Assembly: GCF_900092025.1 (NCBI RefSeq)
Contig: NZ_FLTX01000011.1
Span: forward strand, 1 to 64,000
Direction: 5' to 3'
DNA length: 64,000 bases
Source: Xanthomonas bromi
GTDB lineage: Bacteria; Pseudomonadota; Gammaproteobacteria; Xanthomonadales; Xanthomonadaceae
Below are positions 29,068 through 44,807 of the stretch, one piece after another (within the stretch, counting starts at the first letter, position 1; every line of letters begins with the position of its first letter). The notes under the pieces are model-generated. The model ran no database searches, had not been told where the DNA came from, and saw only the letters and a list, made by a program, of their open reading frames with translations. Position numbers and translations under genes: made by a program.

Positions 29068-29100
29068 ATCGGGAATCGGGAATCGGGAATCGGGAATCGC
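29066..29100. repeat. five tandem GAATCGG heptads
   Basis: Five copies of a 7-bp unit GAATCGG (the last one GAATCGC) run without interruption. The first overlaps the TGA of the coiled-coil protein gene. Related copies occur at 44727-44754, where the repeat also ends GAATCGCAA, and more diverged ones at about 60750-60769 and 60877-60910. This is a dispersed intergenic repeat family. Confidence 0.9.
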
Positions 29101-29200
29101 AAGAGCGTGCGGCCTGATGTATCGCTCACGCATGGCATCGCGCCCATCAGCAGCGATATCGTATCGAGAGAATCAAGCATTTACCGCTGGGATTTCGTGC

Positions 29201-29233
29201 AAAAAGCGTACCGCTTGCGGTGCGCTTTTTTTA
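29201..29233 (+). terminator. intrinsic terminator
   Basis: AAAAAGCGTACCG (from 29201) pairs with CGGTGCGCTTTTT across a CTTG loop, followed by a T-run (to 29233). It lies 134 bases after the stop of the coiled-coil gene and probably ends that transcript. Confidence 0.8.
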
Positions 29234-29325
29234 TTTCATGCTTCAAGGGCAATAGCCAGACGGCGTGGACGTTAGTCACATATGGCGTGCCCGCAACAAA
29301 CGCCCATGCTTAAAAACGACGCGCA

Positions 29326-29359
29326 ACAAAAAACGCCGGTTTTCACCGGCGTTTTTTGT
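29326..29359. terminator. bidirectional intrinsic terminator at the gyrA 3' end
   Basis: ACAAAAAACGCCGGT (29326-29340) and ACCGGCGTTTTTTGT (29345-29359) form a perfect 15-bp stem with a TTTC loop. On the minus strand it lies 26 bases beyond the gyrA stop and ends in six Ts, so it is the gyrA terminator. It also works on the plus strand. Confidence 0.9.
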
Positions 29360-29384
29360 CAACCGCGTTGCTGACGCAACACGA

Positions 29385-32078
<2,694 letters not shown>

Positions 32079-32183
32079 TCGGGTTCCGTAAGTGAGGTGG
32101 CGGGCGAGCCGGAAAGCCGCGTCGGGGGAGCCGTTGCATCAGGCTGCCGATCCCACGCTCCCGTCGATCGATTCAAGCCCCGG

Positions 32184-32192
32184 ATTGTACCA
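32184..32192 (-). promoter_or_regulatory. possible extended -10 promoter for gyrA
   Basis: On the minus strand TGGTACAAT reads TG-N-TACAAT, a good extended -10 element, about 105 bases before the gyrA ATG. No clear -35 box is found at normal spacing. Gyrase promoters are often supercoiling-sensitive with a weak -35, which fits, but the assignment rests on a short motif. Confidence 0.35.
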
Positions 32193-32288
32193 CGGCAGGG
32201 CACCCCAATGCCTCCGGTTTACCAGCCAGAAACAAGCACTTGCAGGGAGTTTGGGCGGCGTTGGCGGCCTGCCGGCGCCGCGCCGGGC

Positions 32289-33353
32289 TCAATTCCCGAA
32301 GGCGGCCTGCATCCGCGCCAGGTCCGGCTGCGCGATCACGCCCCGTTCGGTCACGATCGCATCAATCAGATCGCCTGGAGTGACGTCGAACACCGGGTTC
32401 CAGGCATGGATGCCGTCGGCCACCGTCCTGACCCCGCCGACACCGAATAACTCGCCCGGATCGCGTTGCTCGATCTCGATCTGGTCGCCGCTGGCAGTGG
32501 CCATGTCCACTGTCGACGACGGCGCCACCACCATGAACTTGACGCCGTGGTGGCGGGCGGCGATCGCCAGTTGGTAAGTGCCGATCTTGTTGGCGGTGTC
32601 GCCATTGGCGCAGATGCGGTCGGCACCGACGATCACCCACTGCACCAGCCCGGACTTCATCAGGTGCGCCGCGGCCGAATCGGCGATCAAGGTGGCATCG
32701 ATGCCGTCCTGCTGCAGCTCCCACACCGTCAGGCGCGCGCCCTGCAGCCACGGCCGCGTCTCGCCGGCGAACACCTTGGCAATGCGCTGCTGCGCCATGC
32801 CGGCACGGATCACACCCAGCGCGGTGCCGAAGCCGGCAGTGGCCAGCGAGCCGGTATTGCAATGGGTCAGCACGCCGCTGCCCGGGGCGATCAGCGCGGC
32901 ACCCAACGCGCCCATGTGGCGATTGGCAGCCAGGTCTTCATCGGCGATGGCCTGCGCTTCGCGCGCAAGCACCTCGCGCCAGTCAACACCGGCGGCGCCC
33001 AGCACACGGCGCATGCGTATCAGCGCCCAGGCCAGGTTGACGGCGGTCGGCCGCGCGGCATTGAGCCGCAACAGCGCCGATTCGAGTTTCTGCAAGGCCG
33101 CACTGCCATCGTCGGCATCGATGTCGCGCGCAGCCAGCACCACGCCCCACCCGGCCGCAATGCCGATCGCCGGCGCACCGCGCACGGCCAGCGAATGAAT
33201 CGCCTCGGCCACCGCGTCGCTGGTGTCGCAACGCACATGCTCCACCACGAAGGGCAGCTTGCGTTGGTCGAGCAGTTCCAGGGCATCGCCGGTCCACAGC
33301 AGGGGGCGGATGTGGTCGTAGCTGGCGTAATCGATATGGGCGCTGTCGTTCAT
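32289..33353 (-). CDS. mtnA: S-methyl-5-thioribose-1-phosphate isomerase
   Basis: A 354-residue isomerase of the eIF2B-alpha/MtnA family in the methionine salvage pathway, converting methylthioribose 1-phosphate to methylthioribulose 1-phosphate. The markers are [16 protein letters not shown], the catalytic cysteine region [17 protein letters not shown], and [19 protein letters not shown], which carries the catalytic Asp. The start is the ATG at 33353 (MNDSAHIDY), eight codons inside the maximal frame. It is 210 bases upstream of gyrA on the same strand. No other salvage gene is present here. Confidence 0.95.
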   Translation of the reverse strand: MNDSAHIDYASYDHIRPLLWTGDALELLDQRKLPFVVEHVRCDTSDAVAEAIHSLAVRGAPAIGIAAGWGVVLAARDIDADDGSAALQKLESALLRLNAARPTAVNLAWALIRMRRVLGAAGVDWREVLAREAQAIADEDLAANRHMGALGAALIAPGSGVLTHCNTGSLATAGFGTALGVIRAGMAQQRIAKVFAGETRPWLQGARLTVWELQQDGIDATLIADSAAAHLMKSGLVQWVIVGADRICANGDTANKIGTYQLAIAARHHGVKFMVVAPSSTVDMATASGDQIEIEQRDPGELFGVGGVRTVADGIHAWNPVFDVTPGDLIDAIVTERGVIAQPDLARMQAAFGN

Positions 33354-33408
33354 GCGCCCATTGTAAGGCGCACACACATCGCCTGCGCCGTTGCACGGCC
33401 GAATGGCC

Positions 33409-34092
33409 TCAGTCGACGATGAACTCGGCGCGGCAGCCGTCGTTCACCCACACCCCGTCGCGGCTCCAGCCCCAGGTCTGGCCTTCCACGCATGGCGTTT
33501 TGGAGAGTTGCCGGCCCAGGCGCACCGCGCGTTCCACCGACACGCCGCAAGTGCGGCGCGCGCTTTTTTTCGATTCGCAGGTGACCATGCGCGGCACCGC
33601 GACGAAACCGGAGCCGTCTTCGGCACCCACCTCGAATTCGCCATCGCATCCACGCGACACCCAGATCTCGCTGCGGCGAACGCCCCAGGTCCGCCCTTCC
33701 TTACACGGCCACATCGAGCGTTGCCGCAGCAGCCGCACCGGCGCGCCACGCAGCACCACCGGGCACGTCACCGTGCCGCCATTGGAATCGCAGCGCACCA
33801 CGCGGCGCATCACCGTTGCGGCCTGCACACCGGACGCCGCGAATTCTGCACGGCAGCCTTGTTCGACCCACACGCCATCGCGTTCGATATCCCATTCGCT
33901 GCCACGGATGCAGCTTGTTTCGGAAAGCTGGCGCACCAGTTGCACGCCATAGGCGGTGTCCATCGCGCAGTGCACGCGCGCCATATCCTTGGACTCGCAG
34001 CGCACCACACCGGCCGCGCGTTCGGACGCACGCGCATCGGCGAGCAACAGCGGCAAGCACCACAAACCGCATAAGCTGATCAGCCACTTCAT
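33409..34092 (-). CDS. secreted protein with three DUF3011 repeats
   Basis: A 227-residue exported protein. A signal peptide ([22 protein letters not shown]) is followed by three copies of a module of about 56 residues, at roughly 29-84, 98-154 and 169-224. Each has the pattern V-x-C-(E/D)-S, then a second Cys, a (V/L)-R-Q-x-S segment, a third Cys before G-x-x-W, and W-V-x-x-G-C followed by EF. With four conserved cysteines per repeat, two disulphides each are likely. The family is secreted or periplasmic and has no known function. It lies 109 bases downstream of epmA on the same strand. The ATG at 34092 is chosen because it opens the signal peptide. Confidence 0.88.
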   Translation of the reverse strand: MKWLISLCGLWCLPLLLADARASERAAGVVRCESKDMARVHCAMDTAYGVQLVRQLSETSCIRGSEWDIERDGVWVEQGCRAEFAASGVQAATVMRRVVRCDSNGGTVTCPVVLRGAPVRLLRQRSMWPCKEGRTWGVRRSEIWVSRGCDGEFEVGAEDGSGFVAVPRMVTCESKKSARRTCGVSVERAVRLGRQLSKTPCVEGQTWGWSRDGVWVNDGCRAEFIVD

Positions 34093-34201
34093 GCCGACAA
34101 TCCTCACCCCGAAACGATCTTCGTCGCGCCCCCGTGGACACGGCGATGAGAGCACCAACGATGTGAAGAAAGCAATACGGCGCCGATGACAGCGCAATGA
34201 C

Positions 34202-38016
<3,815 letters not shown>

Positions 38017-39141
38017 GTGTCGTTGCCCGTCTCGCGCCGTTCGTTTCTCAGCCTCGCCACCACCGCCGTGGCGGTTTCCGCATTGGGGCTGGCACCCGCG
38101 GCAGAGGCAGCCCGCAAGCGCGCCGCTGCGCCGGCAACCCCGGGTGTGGCCGCAGCGGCCGGCACGGTGTACCTCAACCTCAACGAGCATCCGCTCGGGC
38201 CTGCCCCGGCCGCCCTGGACGCTGCCACCCGTTCACTGGCGCGCTCGGGCCGCTACCTGCTCGAAATGGAGCAGGATCTGCGCAACCTGATGACCGGCGA
38301 GCTGCAGCTGCCCAACGATCATCTGTCCTTGTTCCCTGGATCGCGGGACGCCTTGAACCGGGCCGGCAACCTGTTCACTTCCGCGCGCGCCGGGCTGCTG
38401 GTGGCCGACCCGAGCTTCGACCCGCTGATCGAAAGCGCCGCTGCCCGCGGCGTGCCCGTGCGCAAGGTGCCGCTGCGCGCCGATGGCGCACACGACGTCA
38501 AGGCAATGGCCAAGGCCGACCCGACCGCCGGCATGCTCTACCTGTGCAACCCCGGCAATGTCACTGGCGCCATCACCCCGCGCGCCGACATCGAGTGGTT
38601 GCTGGCCAACAAGCCGGCCAGCGCCGTGCTGGTGGTCGACGAGGCATATATCCACTACAGCAACGCGCCCTCGGTGGCCGATCTGGTGCGTCAGCGCCAG
38701 GATCTGATCGTGCTGCGCAGCTTCTCCAAGCTGTACGGCATGGCCGGCCTGCGTCTAGGCGCTGCCCTAGCTCCGCCGGGCCTGCAGACCAAACTCGCCG
38801 CCTTCGGCAGCAACCCCTTGTCGGTTCCGGCCATGGCCGCCGGCATCGCCAGCCTGCGCGACCAGCTGCTGGTGCAGACCCGCCGCGCCGACAACGCCCG
38901 CGTGCGCGACGAGACCATCGCCTGGCTCAAGGGCAAGGGCTACGCATGCCTGCCCTCGCAGGCCAACTGCTTCCTGCTGGACGTCAAGCGCGATGCGAGC
39001 GTGTTCGCCGATTCGATGCAGAAGCAGGGCGTCATCGTCGGCCGCAGCTGGCCGATCTGGCCCAAACGCGTGCGGGTGAGCGTGGGCACCGAAGCGGAAA
39101 TGCTGCGCTTCCGCGAAGCGTTCGGTAAGGCTAAACGCTGA
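38017..39141 (+). CDS. Tat-exported HisC-like PLP aminotransferase
   Basis: A 374-residue fold-type I aminotransferase related to histidinol-phosphate aminotransferase. The N-terminus is a twin-arginine signal (VSRRSFLSLATTAVAVSALG) with a cleavage site near AEA at about residue 31. The catalytic core is intact: LNLNEHPLG at 53-61, LFPGSRDALN, CNPGNVTG with the cofactor-stacking Asn, VVDEAYIHY with Asp208, and the Schiff-base Lys238 in RSFSKLYGMAGLRLG. Tat export suggests that the PLP enzyme folds in the cytoplasm and works in the periplasm. The substrate is unknown. It lies on the opposite strand to its neighbours, between ligA and the zipA-linked gene, and is followed by a repeat-rich gap. 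Confidence 0.88.
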   Translation: MSLPVSRRSFLSLATTAVAVSALGLAPAAEAARKRAAAPATPGVAAAAGTVYLNLNEHPLGPAPAALDAATRSLARSGRYLLEMEQDLRNLMTGELQLPNDHLSLFPGSRDALNRAGNLFTSARAGLLVADPSFDPLIESAAARGVPVRKVPLRADGAHDVKAMAKADPTAGMLYLCNPGNVTGAITPRADIEWLLANKPASAVLVVDEAYIHYSNAPSVADLVRQRQDLIVLRSFSKLYGMAGLRLGAALAPPGLQTKLAAFGSNPLSVPAMAAGIASLRDQLLVQTRRADNARVRDETIAWLKGKGYACLPSQANCFLLDVKRDASVFADSMQKQGVIVGRSWPIWPKRVRVSVGTEAEMLRFREAFGKAKR

Positions 39142-39317
39142 CCCTTCTTCCTCGGGAGAAAATGGCTTTGCCCTGACCGCTCACCACCTCCCCTCGGGAG
39201 AAGCTGCCCCGCAAGAGGCGCATGAGGGTGCAAGCGAAGCCTCGCATTGTTCGATTGCAGGAGTGCTTCGCTGCGTCCCCTCACCCCCTCTCCGGTTGGG
39301 AGAGGAGCTTTGGATTC
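39142..39317. repeat. repeat-rich gap with a REP-like palindrome
   Basis: The gap between the convergent aminotransferase and membrane-protein genes holds several CTCGGGAGAA-type pieces. A perfect 7-bp stem pairs CCTCTCC (39287-39293) with GGAGAGG (39299-39305) around GGTTG. The same purine/pyrimidine motif (CCCCTCTCC, GGGAGAGG, and GAAGCCTC nearby) recurs at 45697-45775. It is a dispersed intergenic repeat of the kind common in xanthomonads, and the hairpins may also end the two converging transcripts. Confidence 0.7.
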
Positions 39318-39701
39318 CTACTGATCGAACGCCTCAGACTCCGGTGCGCGCAGCGTGCGCCGGATCCAGAAATAACTGATGACAAAAGTCAGCACCATCG
39401 AGCCGGCGTTCCACAGCAGCAGCTCGTGCAGCAGCGGTGGACCTTGCAGGATGTGCAGGTAATAGCGGCGATCCAGCAGCGCAATGGCGTGCGGCATCAA
39501 CACGCTGACGAAGGGCGTTGGCACCGGCGCGACCGGCAACGTGATAACAGCAGCAAAGCCCACGACCAGCCACGGCGAATGCCGCGGGCGTTTGCGCAGA
39601 CGCGCGGCGATCCAGGTAAACAGCCACAGCAACGGCATCGCCAGGATCGTCCACAACACCAGCAACAACGCCACCGCCAGCACGCCCTGCAGGCTCAACA
39701 T
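39318..39701 (-). CDS. small membrane protein of unknown function
   Basis: A 127-residue protein with about three hydrophobic segments: residues 5-33 (VLAVALLLVLWTILAMPLLWLF), 45-70 (LVVGFAAVITLPVAPVP) and 92-114 (LLWNAGSMVLTFVISYFWI). A basic cytoplasmic loop (ARLRKRPRH) sits between the first two. It starts six bases after the zipA stop on the same strand, so it is surely co-transcribed with zipA. I do not recognise the family. Its position suggests, but does not prove, a link to the envelope or division. Confidence 0.75.
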   Translation of the reverse strand: MLSLQGVLAVALLLVLWTILAMPLLWLFTWIAARLRKRPRHSPWLVVGFAAVITLPVAPVPTPFVSVLMPHAIALLDRRYYLHILQGPPLLHELLLWNAGSMVLTFVISYFWIRRTLRAPESEAFDQ

Positions 39702-39707
39702 ATCAAC

Positions 39708-40439
39708 TCACCAGCGCGGCGACTTGGTCAGCGGCGGCGCCTGGTGCTGGCGGTCGTAGGCGCGCAGTTCGTCGCGGATATGCGCAACGCGCTGGCGGCC
39801 CAATGCGTTGCGGCTGTCGTCCAGCACCACGCCATCGAGCAGTTCGGCCATGCGCTGCACGGTGGGCAGCATTTTTTCCCAGGCATCGAGCGCGGTCATG
39901 GGCGCCGGTAGCGTCAGGAAGAACGCGATCGCCGGCGTCTGCATCTCGCGGATGTTGGCCATGTCGAAACTGCCGGGCTTGAGAATGCTGGCCATGCTGA
40001 AGATCGGCCCGCGCTCCGGGTGCCCTTCCACCAGGCGGTGGAACACATTCATGTGGCCGAACACCAGCCCGGTCTTTTCGGCAGCGACCACCACATCTTC
40101 GCCGCGCAGCACCTGGCCCGCCTTGGCGGCCACGAACAGCGATACGATCTTGTCGAAATCCTGGTTGGGGCGCTTGCCCATGTCGCTGCCGCCAGCGGCA
40201 TCCTGGTCGTCCAGGTTGAGCTCACTCTGCTCGGTGCCTTCTCCGCGCTCCGCAGCGTCACCCTCTACGCCAGGCTCGCTGGAAATGACCGGTTCGCGCC
40301 GTTCGCGCGGCTGGCTATCGTCCTTGTCGACGCGACGTCCCTGCGGCGATTTCTTCGGGCGGCCGAACAGGAAGATGGCTGCGACCAGCAGCAGTCCAGC
40401 GATCAGGATCCCGATCCGGATCATGGCCATGTCGGACAT
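39708..40439 (-). CDS. zipA: cell division protein ZipA
   Basis: A 243-residue essential division protein that anchors and bundles FtsZ at the inner membrane. An N-terminal membrane helix (residues 7-25, IRIGILIAGLLLVAAIFLF) comes first. A charged Pro/Glu/Asp-rich linker to about residue 95 follows, then the C-terminal FtsZ-binding domain (KIVSLFVAAKAGQVLRGEDV, GPIFSMASILKPGSFDM, PAIAFFLTLPAP). It is shorter than E. coli ZipA (about 328) because of a shorter linker. It starts 56 bases after the smc stop. An smc-zipA pair is usual in gamma-proteobacteria without MukB. Confidence 0.93.
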   Translation of the reverse strand: MSDMAMIRIGILIAGLLLVAAIFLFGRPKKSPQGRRVDKDDSQPRERREPVISSEPGVEGDAAERGEGTEQSELNLDDQDAAGGSDMGKRPNQDFDKIVSLFVAAKAGQVLRGEDVVVAAEKTGLVFGHMNVFHRLVEGHPERGPIFSMASILKPGSFDMANIREMQTPAIAFFLTLPAPMTALDAWEKMLPTVQRMAELLDGVVLDDSRNALGRQRVAHIRDELRAYDRQHQAPPLTKSPRW

Positions 40440-40495
40440 TCAGCGTGCCTCCGCATAAGAGTGACCAGTGTCGATATTCCAACAAGCATGGCACG

Positions 40496-43400
40496 TCATG
40501 CCGCACCCGCCAAACGTGCGGCTTCTTCCAGGTCCACGCTGACCAGGCGGCTGACGCCTGGCTCGCGCATGGTCACGCCGGAGAGCTGACGCGCGGCTTC
40601 CATCGTGGCCTTGTTGTGGCTGACGAACAGGAACTGCACCTTCTCGCTCATCTCGCGCACCATGTTGGCCAGGCGGCCGACATTGGCTTCGTCCAGCGGC
40701 GCGTCCACCTCGTCGAGCAGACAGAACGGCGCCGGGTTGAGCTGGAAGATCGCAAACACCAGCGCCACCGCCGTCATCGCCTTCTCGCCACCGGACAGCA
40801 GCGAAATGCTCGACACGCGCTTGCCCGGCGGACGCGCCATGATGGTCACGCCGGTATCGAGCAGGTCTTCGCCGGTGAGTTCCAGATACGCATGCCCGCC
40901 GCCGAACAGGCGCGGGTACAGCGCCTGCACGCCGGAGTTGACGCGGTCGAAGGTGTCCTTGAAACGGCCGCGGGTTTCGCGGTCGATCTTGCGGATGGCT
41001 TCTTCCAGCGTTTCCAGTGCGGTGTTGAGGTCCAGGTTCTGCGCGTCCAGATATTCCGAGCGCTGCGCGGCCTCGCCGTACTCCTGGATCGCAGCCAGGT
41101 TCACTGGCTCCAGGCGCCGCATACGCCCATCGATCTGGCCGACGGTCGCTTCCCACTCGGCCACGTTGGCCGACTCGGGCAAGCCATTAATCACATCCTC
41201 CAGGACGAACCCGGCTTTAACCACCGCCGCAGCCAACTGCTCGGCGTTGAGCACCAGCGCCTGTTGATCGAGCTTGCGTTGCGAAATGCGCTCGCGCTGC
41301 GCCAACGCCTGTTCGTCGCGGTGCTGACGGGTCTGTTCGAAGCTGCGTAGTTCGCTGTCGATACTGTCGAGCATGGTGCGCGCTTCGCCCAGCGCGCGCT
41401 CGGTGCGCACGCGCTCGCTCAGGGCAGCCTGATGTTCATGCTCCAGCGTTTCCACCGGCGAATCGCCTTCGCTGAGCTGGGCAACCAGATCTTCCAGGCG
41501 CGTGTCGAGCTGGCCGCGCTGGCTGTCCATGCGTTCCAGGGTCTGGCTGAGCGAGGTGATCTGGGTGCGTTGCGATTCCAGCGTGAGCGCCAGGGCATGC
41601 ATCGCATCGCGCACACCGCGTGCGGCATCGCGCGCTTGATCGCGTGCATCGGTGAGCTGACGGCGCTCGCTTTCCAGCGCTTCGCGCGTGCCCTGCAGAT
41701 CGCCCATCAAGGTGACCGCATCTTCGAGCTTGGCGCGCGCCTCGCGTGCCTGTTCGCGACTGGTATCCAAGGTTTCCAGCAGCTGCGCCAGCTCGGTTTC
41801 GATGCGCTCGATGCGCGTGCGCGCCGCATCGACCTTGCCTTGCTGACTCTGCAATTGCCCGGCCAGTTCGGAGACGCTGCGGTGCGCCATGTACAGCTGG
41901 CGCTGTGCGTCCTCGCGCTGCTGCTCGGCCGCCAGCAGTTGTTCGCGGAAACTGGCGAGCTGGTGCTCGAGCTCGGCTTCGCGCTCCTGCAGGGTTTCGA
42001 TCTGGGTACGCAGCTCTTGAATCTCGCGCTCGCGCAGCAGCGCGCCCTGCTTGGCCGCGCCGGAGCGCGACACGCGCACCCAGCCCTCGCCCAGCCGCTC
42101 ACCATTGCGGGTGATGACCGAATCGCCCTCGGGCAGGCTGCGTTGCAGCGTGCGCGCCGCGTCCAGATCCTCGGCGGTGTGCAAACGCGCGAGCAGGCGA
42201 CGGATCGCGATCGGCCCCTGCACCTTGGCGGCCAACGACGTCGGCGCGAAGCTCGCGGCATCGGTGGCACTGGACACCAGCGCGATGCGGCCATCGCCCA
42301 ACTCGCCCAGCGCATCGACCAGTTGCTCCGGCGCATCCACCAGCACGCCTTCGATCAACTGCCCCAGTGCGCCTTCGGCTGCATTTTCCCAGCCGCTTTC
42401 GACGCTGATGCGCTCGCCGACGCGCGCCGCCGAATCCAGCCCGCGCGACTTCAGCCACGCCACCGCGGCGCCTTGCTCCTGGCCGAGCGCGGCCTGCTGC
42501 AAGGTTTCCAGCGATGACAGCCGGCCACGCGCGGCCTGCGCCTGCTTGCGCACTTCGGCAAGCTCGCCCTGGCTGGCACGTTGTTGTTCCTGCAGCCCGC
42601 CAAGCGCGTGCTTGCGCGCTTCGACCTGCTCGGTCAGCCCGTCCAGCGAGGTCTTTTGCGTTTCATGGCGCAGTTCGATCTGCTCGAACGCTTCGGCCAA
42701 CGCATCCAGATCCAGCCCGGCACGTTCGTTGACCAGCGCTTCGCGGCGACGGTCGGCTTCGAGCGATTGGCGGTCCAGATAATCGACACGCGTGCGCTCC
42801 ACTTCGCCGGCGCGCGAGGCTTCGCCGGTGTCGCGGTTATGGGCTTCCCAGCGCTGCTGCCAGTCGGCCAGCCGCGCTTCGGCTTCACGCAGCGCGTCCT
42901 GGCGGAATTCGTGGTCTTCGCGCAGCTGTTCCAGTTGCGGTTCGGCAGCGGCCACCGCTTCGCGCAGTACGCTCAACTTGGCCGAGTCGCCGCTGATGTG
43001 CTGGGTCAACTCTTGCAGCTGGCTTTGCGCCTCATCGCGCGCCTTGTGCAGGCGATGCGAGAGCTCGCGCTGATGCTGGATCTGCTGCTCGATGCGCGCC
43101 AACGCACCACCGACCTGATAGACATCGGCCTGTGCCTTGGCCACCGCTTCGGCAGCTTCTTCGCGGCGCACGCGGCCGGTTTCGATCCGCGCCTCGGCAT
43201 CGCGCTGGTCGGCGATCAGCTGCTGCAGGCGGGTTTCTTCCTGATTCAATTTTTCGCGCAGGCCCTGCAATTGCCCGTCCAGGCCGCGGTATTCCAGCGC
43301 CTTCCACTCGGCATCCTTGATCCGGCGCTCTTCCTGCAAGGCCTGGTACTGCTCGGCCTGCCGCGCCTGGCGCTGCAGATGCGCCAGCTGCTTGGTGATT

Positions 43401-43999
43401 TCTTCGCGTAGGTCGCCCAGACGGTCGAGGTTTTCGCGCGTATGCCGAATGCGTGTTTCGGTTTCCTTGCGGCGCTCCTTGTACTTGGAAATGCCGGCGG
43501 CTTCTTCCAGATAGACGCGCAGGTCTTCCGGGCGCGCCTCGATGATCTGGCTGATCATGCCCTGCTCGATGATCGAGTAGCTGCGCGGCCCCAGACCGGT
43601 GCCCAGGAACAGGTCGGTGATGTCGCGGCGGCGGCACTTGGTGCCATTGAGGTAGTACGCACTCGTGCCATCGCGGCTGACCAGGCGCTTGACCGAGATC
43701 TCGTTGAACGAGGCGAACTCACCGGTGATGGTGTGATCGGAGTTGTCGAAGATCAGCTCCACCGTCGCCTGCGACACCGGCTTGCGCGCCGAGGAGCCGG
43801 AGAAGATCACGTCGGTCAGCGAGTCGCCACGTAGCCGGCTGGCCGAGCTCTCGCCCATCACCCAGCGCACCGCATCGATGATGTTGGACTTGCCGCAACC
43901 ATTGGGGCCGACGATGCCGGTCATATTGGTGGGCAGGTGCAACGTGGTCGGGTCGACGAACGACTTGAAACCGGACAACTTGATCGTGGACAGGCGCAT
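40496..43999 (-). CDS. smc: chromosome partition protein SMC
   Basis: A 1167-residue ATPase that condenses and segregates chromosomes with ScpA and ScpB. The N-terminal head has the Walker A motif GPNGCGKSNIIDA near residue 32. Two very long coiled coils (about 165-500 and 660-990) flank a hinge at about 510-645. The C-terminal head has the ABC signature LLSGGEKAMTAVAL and Walker B FCLLDEVDAPLDE. The start is the ATG at 43999 (MRLSTIKLSGFKSF), 11 codons inside the maximal frame. The genes for ScpA and ScpB are elsewhere. It leads the smc-zipA transcript. Confidence 0.97.
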   Translation of the reverse strand: MRLSTIKLSGFKSFVDPTTLHLPTNMTGIVGPNGCGKSNIIDAVRWVMGESSASRLRGDSLTDVIFSGSSARKPVSQATVELIFDNSDHTITGEFASFNEISVKRLVSRDGTSAYYLNGTKCRRRDITDLFLGTGLGPRSYSIIEQGMISQIIEARPEDLRVYLEEAAGISKYKERRKETETRIRHTRENLDRLGDLREEITKQLAHLQRQARQAEQYQALQEERRIKDAEWKALEYRGLDGQLQGLREKLNQEETRLQQLIADQRDAEARIETGRVRREEAAEAVAKAQADVYQVGGALARIEQQIQHQRELSHRLHKARDEAQSQLQELTQHISGDSAKLSVLREAVAAAEPQLEQLREDHEFRQDALREAEARLADWQQRWEAHNRDTGEASRAGEVERTRVDYLDRQSLEADRRREALVNERAGLDLDALAEAFEQIELRHETQKTSLDGLTEQVEARKHALGGLQEQQRASQGELAEVRKQAQAARGRLSSLETLQQAALGQEQGAAVAWLKSRGLDSAARVGERISVESGWENAAEGALGQLIEGVLVDAPEQLVDALGELGDGRIALVSSATDAASFAPTSLAAKVQGPIAIRRLLARLHTAEDLDAARTLQRSLPEGDSVITRNGERLGEGWVRVSRSGAAKQGALLREREIQELRTQIETLQEREAELEHQLASFREQLLAAEQQREDAQRQLYMAHRSVSELAGQLQSQQGKVDAARTRIERIETELAQLLETLDTSREQAREARAKLEDAVTLMGDLQGTREALESERRQLTDARDQARDAARGVRDAMHALALTLESQRTQITSLSQTLERMDSQRGQLDTRLEDLVAQLSEGDSPVETLEHEHQAALSERVRTERALGEARTMLDSIDSELRSFEQTRQHRDEQALAQRERISQRKLDQQALVLNAEQLAAAVVKAGFVLEDVINGLPESANVAEWEATVGQIDGRMRRLEPVNLAAIQEYGEAAQRSEYLDAQNLDLNTALETLEEAIRKIDRETRGRFKDTFDRVNSGVQALYPRLFGGGHAYLELTGEDLLDTGVTIMARPPGKRVSSISLLSGGEKAMTAVALVFAIFQLNPAPFCLLDEVDAPLDEANVGRLANMVREMSEKVQFLFVSHNKATMEAARQLSGVTMREPGVSRLVSVDLEEAARLAGAA

Positions 44000-44154
44000 G
44001 GGACGGACGGGTTCCGGGCACCGCGCGGACACAGCCGGCAGGCGCTTTTCCTGTGGAGCCGGCCCCTAAGCCCTTGATCGGCAAGATCTGCAGGCCGTGG
44101 AACCGGCAATGGGGCATGAGTATAACGGGCATGCCAGCACTGGCGGCGGCGCCC

Positions 44155-44188
44155 AAAAAACGAAGGGCGCCTAACAAGGCGCCCTTCG
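44155..44188 (-). terminator. intrinsic terminator of rpsF-rpsR-rplI
   Basis: CGAAGGGCGCC (44161-44171) pairs perfectly with GGCGCCCTTCG (44178-44188) around TAACAA. On the minus strand the stem is followed by six Ts (complement of 44155-44160). It lies 20 bases after the rplI stop. Confidence 0.95.
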
Positions 44189-44208
44189 GAGACCGCATAC
44201 GGCTTGGA

Positions 44209-44658
44209 TCAGGCGTCGGATTCGACGATGACCTTGACCGTGGTTTCCACGTCTGCGTGCAGGTGCAGCACAACATCGTACTCGCCGATATTGCGGAATG
44301 CGCCTTCGCCCAGGATCACTTCGCTCTTTTCCAGCGGCAGGCCGGCGGCGGTGAACGCCTCGGCGATGTCGCGCGGGCCAACCGAACCGTACAGCTTGCC
44401 TTCGGTCGACGCGTGCGCGCCGATGGTGACGCTGGCACCTTCGAACTTGGTGGCGCGGCTCTGCGCATCGGCCAGGATGGTGTTGGCCTTGGCTTCGTAC
44501 TCGGCGCGCTTGGTTTCGAACGCTTCGACGTTGGCAGCGGTGGCCGGCACGGCCTTGCCCTGCGGCACGAGGAAGTTGCGGCCGTAACCCGGCTTGACGC
44601 TGACCTTGTCGCCAAGGTTGCCCAGGTTGGTCACTTTCTGCAGAAGAATCAGATCCAT
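44209..44658 (-). CDS. rplI: 50S ribosomal protein L9
   Basis: A 149-residue ribosomal protein. The N-terminal domain ([20 protein letters not shown] and [16 protein letters not shown]) binds 23S rRNA, and a long helix ([20 protein letters not shown]) links it to the C-terminal domain. The length equals that of the E. coli protein (149). It is the last gene of rpsF-rpsR-rplI. The 196-base gap after rpsR is unusually wide and contains a tandem repeat and a hairpin. Confidence 0.98.
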   Translation of the reverse strand: MDLILLQKVTNLGNLGDKVSVKPGYGRNFLVPQGKAVPATAANVEAFETKRAEYEAKANTILADAQSRATKFEGASVTIGAHASTEGKLYGSVGPRDIAEAFTAAGLPLEKSEVILGEGAFRNIGEYDVVLHLHADVETTVKVIVESDA

Positions 44659-44726
44659 GGTGGTACTCCGTTATTCGTTAGCGCCGGCATGTGGGCTGGC
44701 GCAACGGGTGCTGTCCGAAAAGACGG

Positions 44727-44754
44727 GATTCGGGAATCGGGATTTGGGAATCGC
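44727..44754. repeat. four tandem GAATCGG-type heptads inside the rpsR-rplI gap
   Basis: Four diverged copies of the heptad (GATTCGG, GAATCGG, GATTTGG, GAATCGC) sit between rpsR and rplI. They belong to the same family as the five-copy array at 29066-29100, and both arrays continue GCAA-AGC. The insertion of such a repeat in a ribosomal-protein operon is unusual. Confidence 0.85.
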
Positions 44755-44807
44755 AAAAGCACGATCAACACCGCATCTCGAATCACCAGGCGTCTATCTG
44801 TTAATTA

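Noticed and set aside
29066-29100. Tandem repeat considered as a CRISPR array
   Set aside because: The units are 7 bp and directly adjacent, with no spacers and no cas genes.
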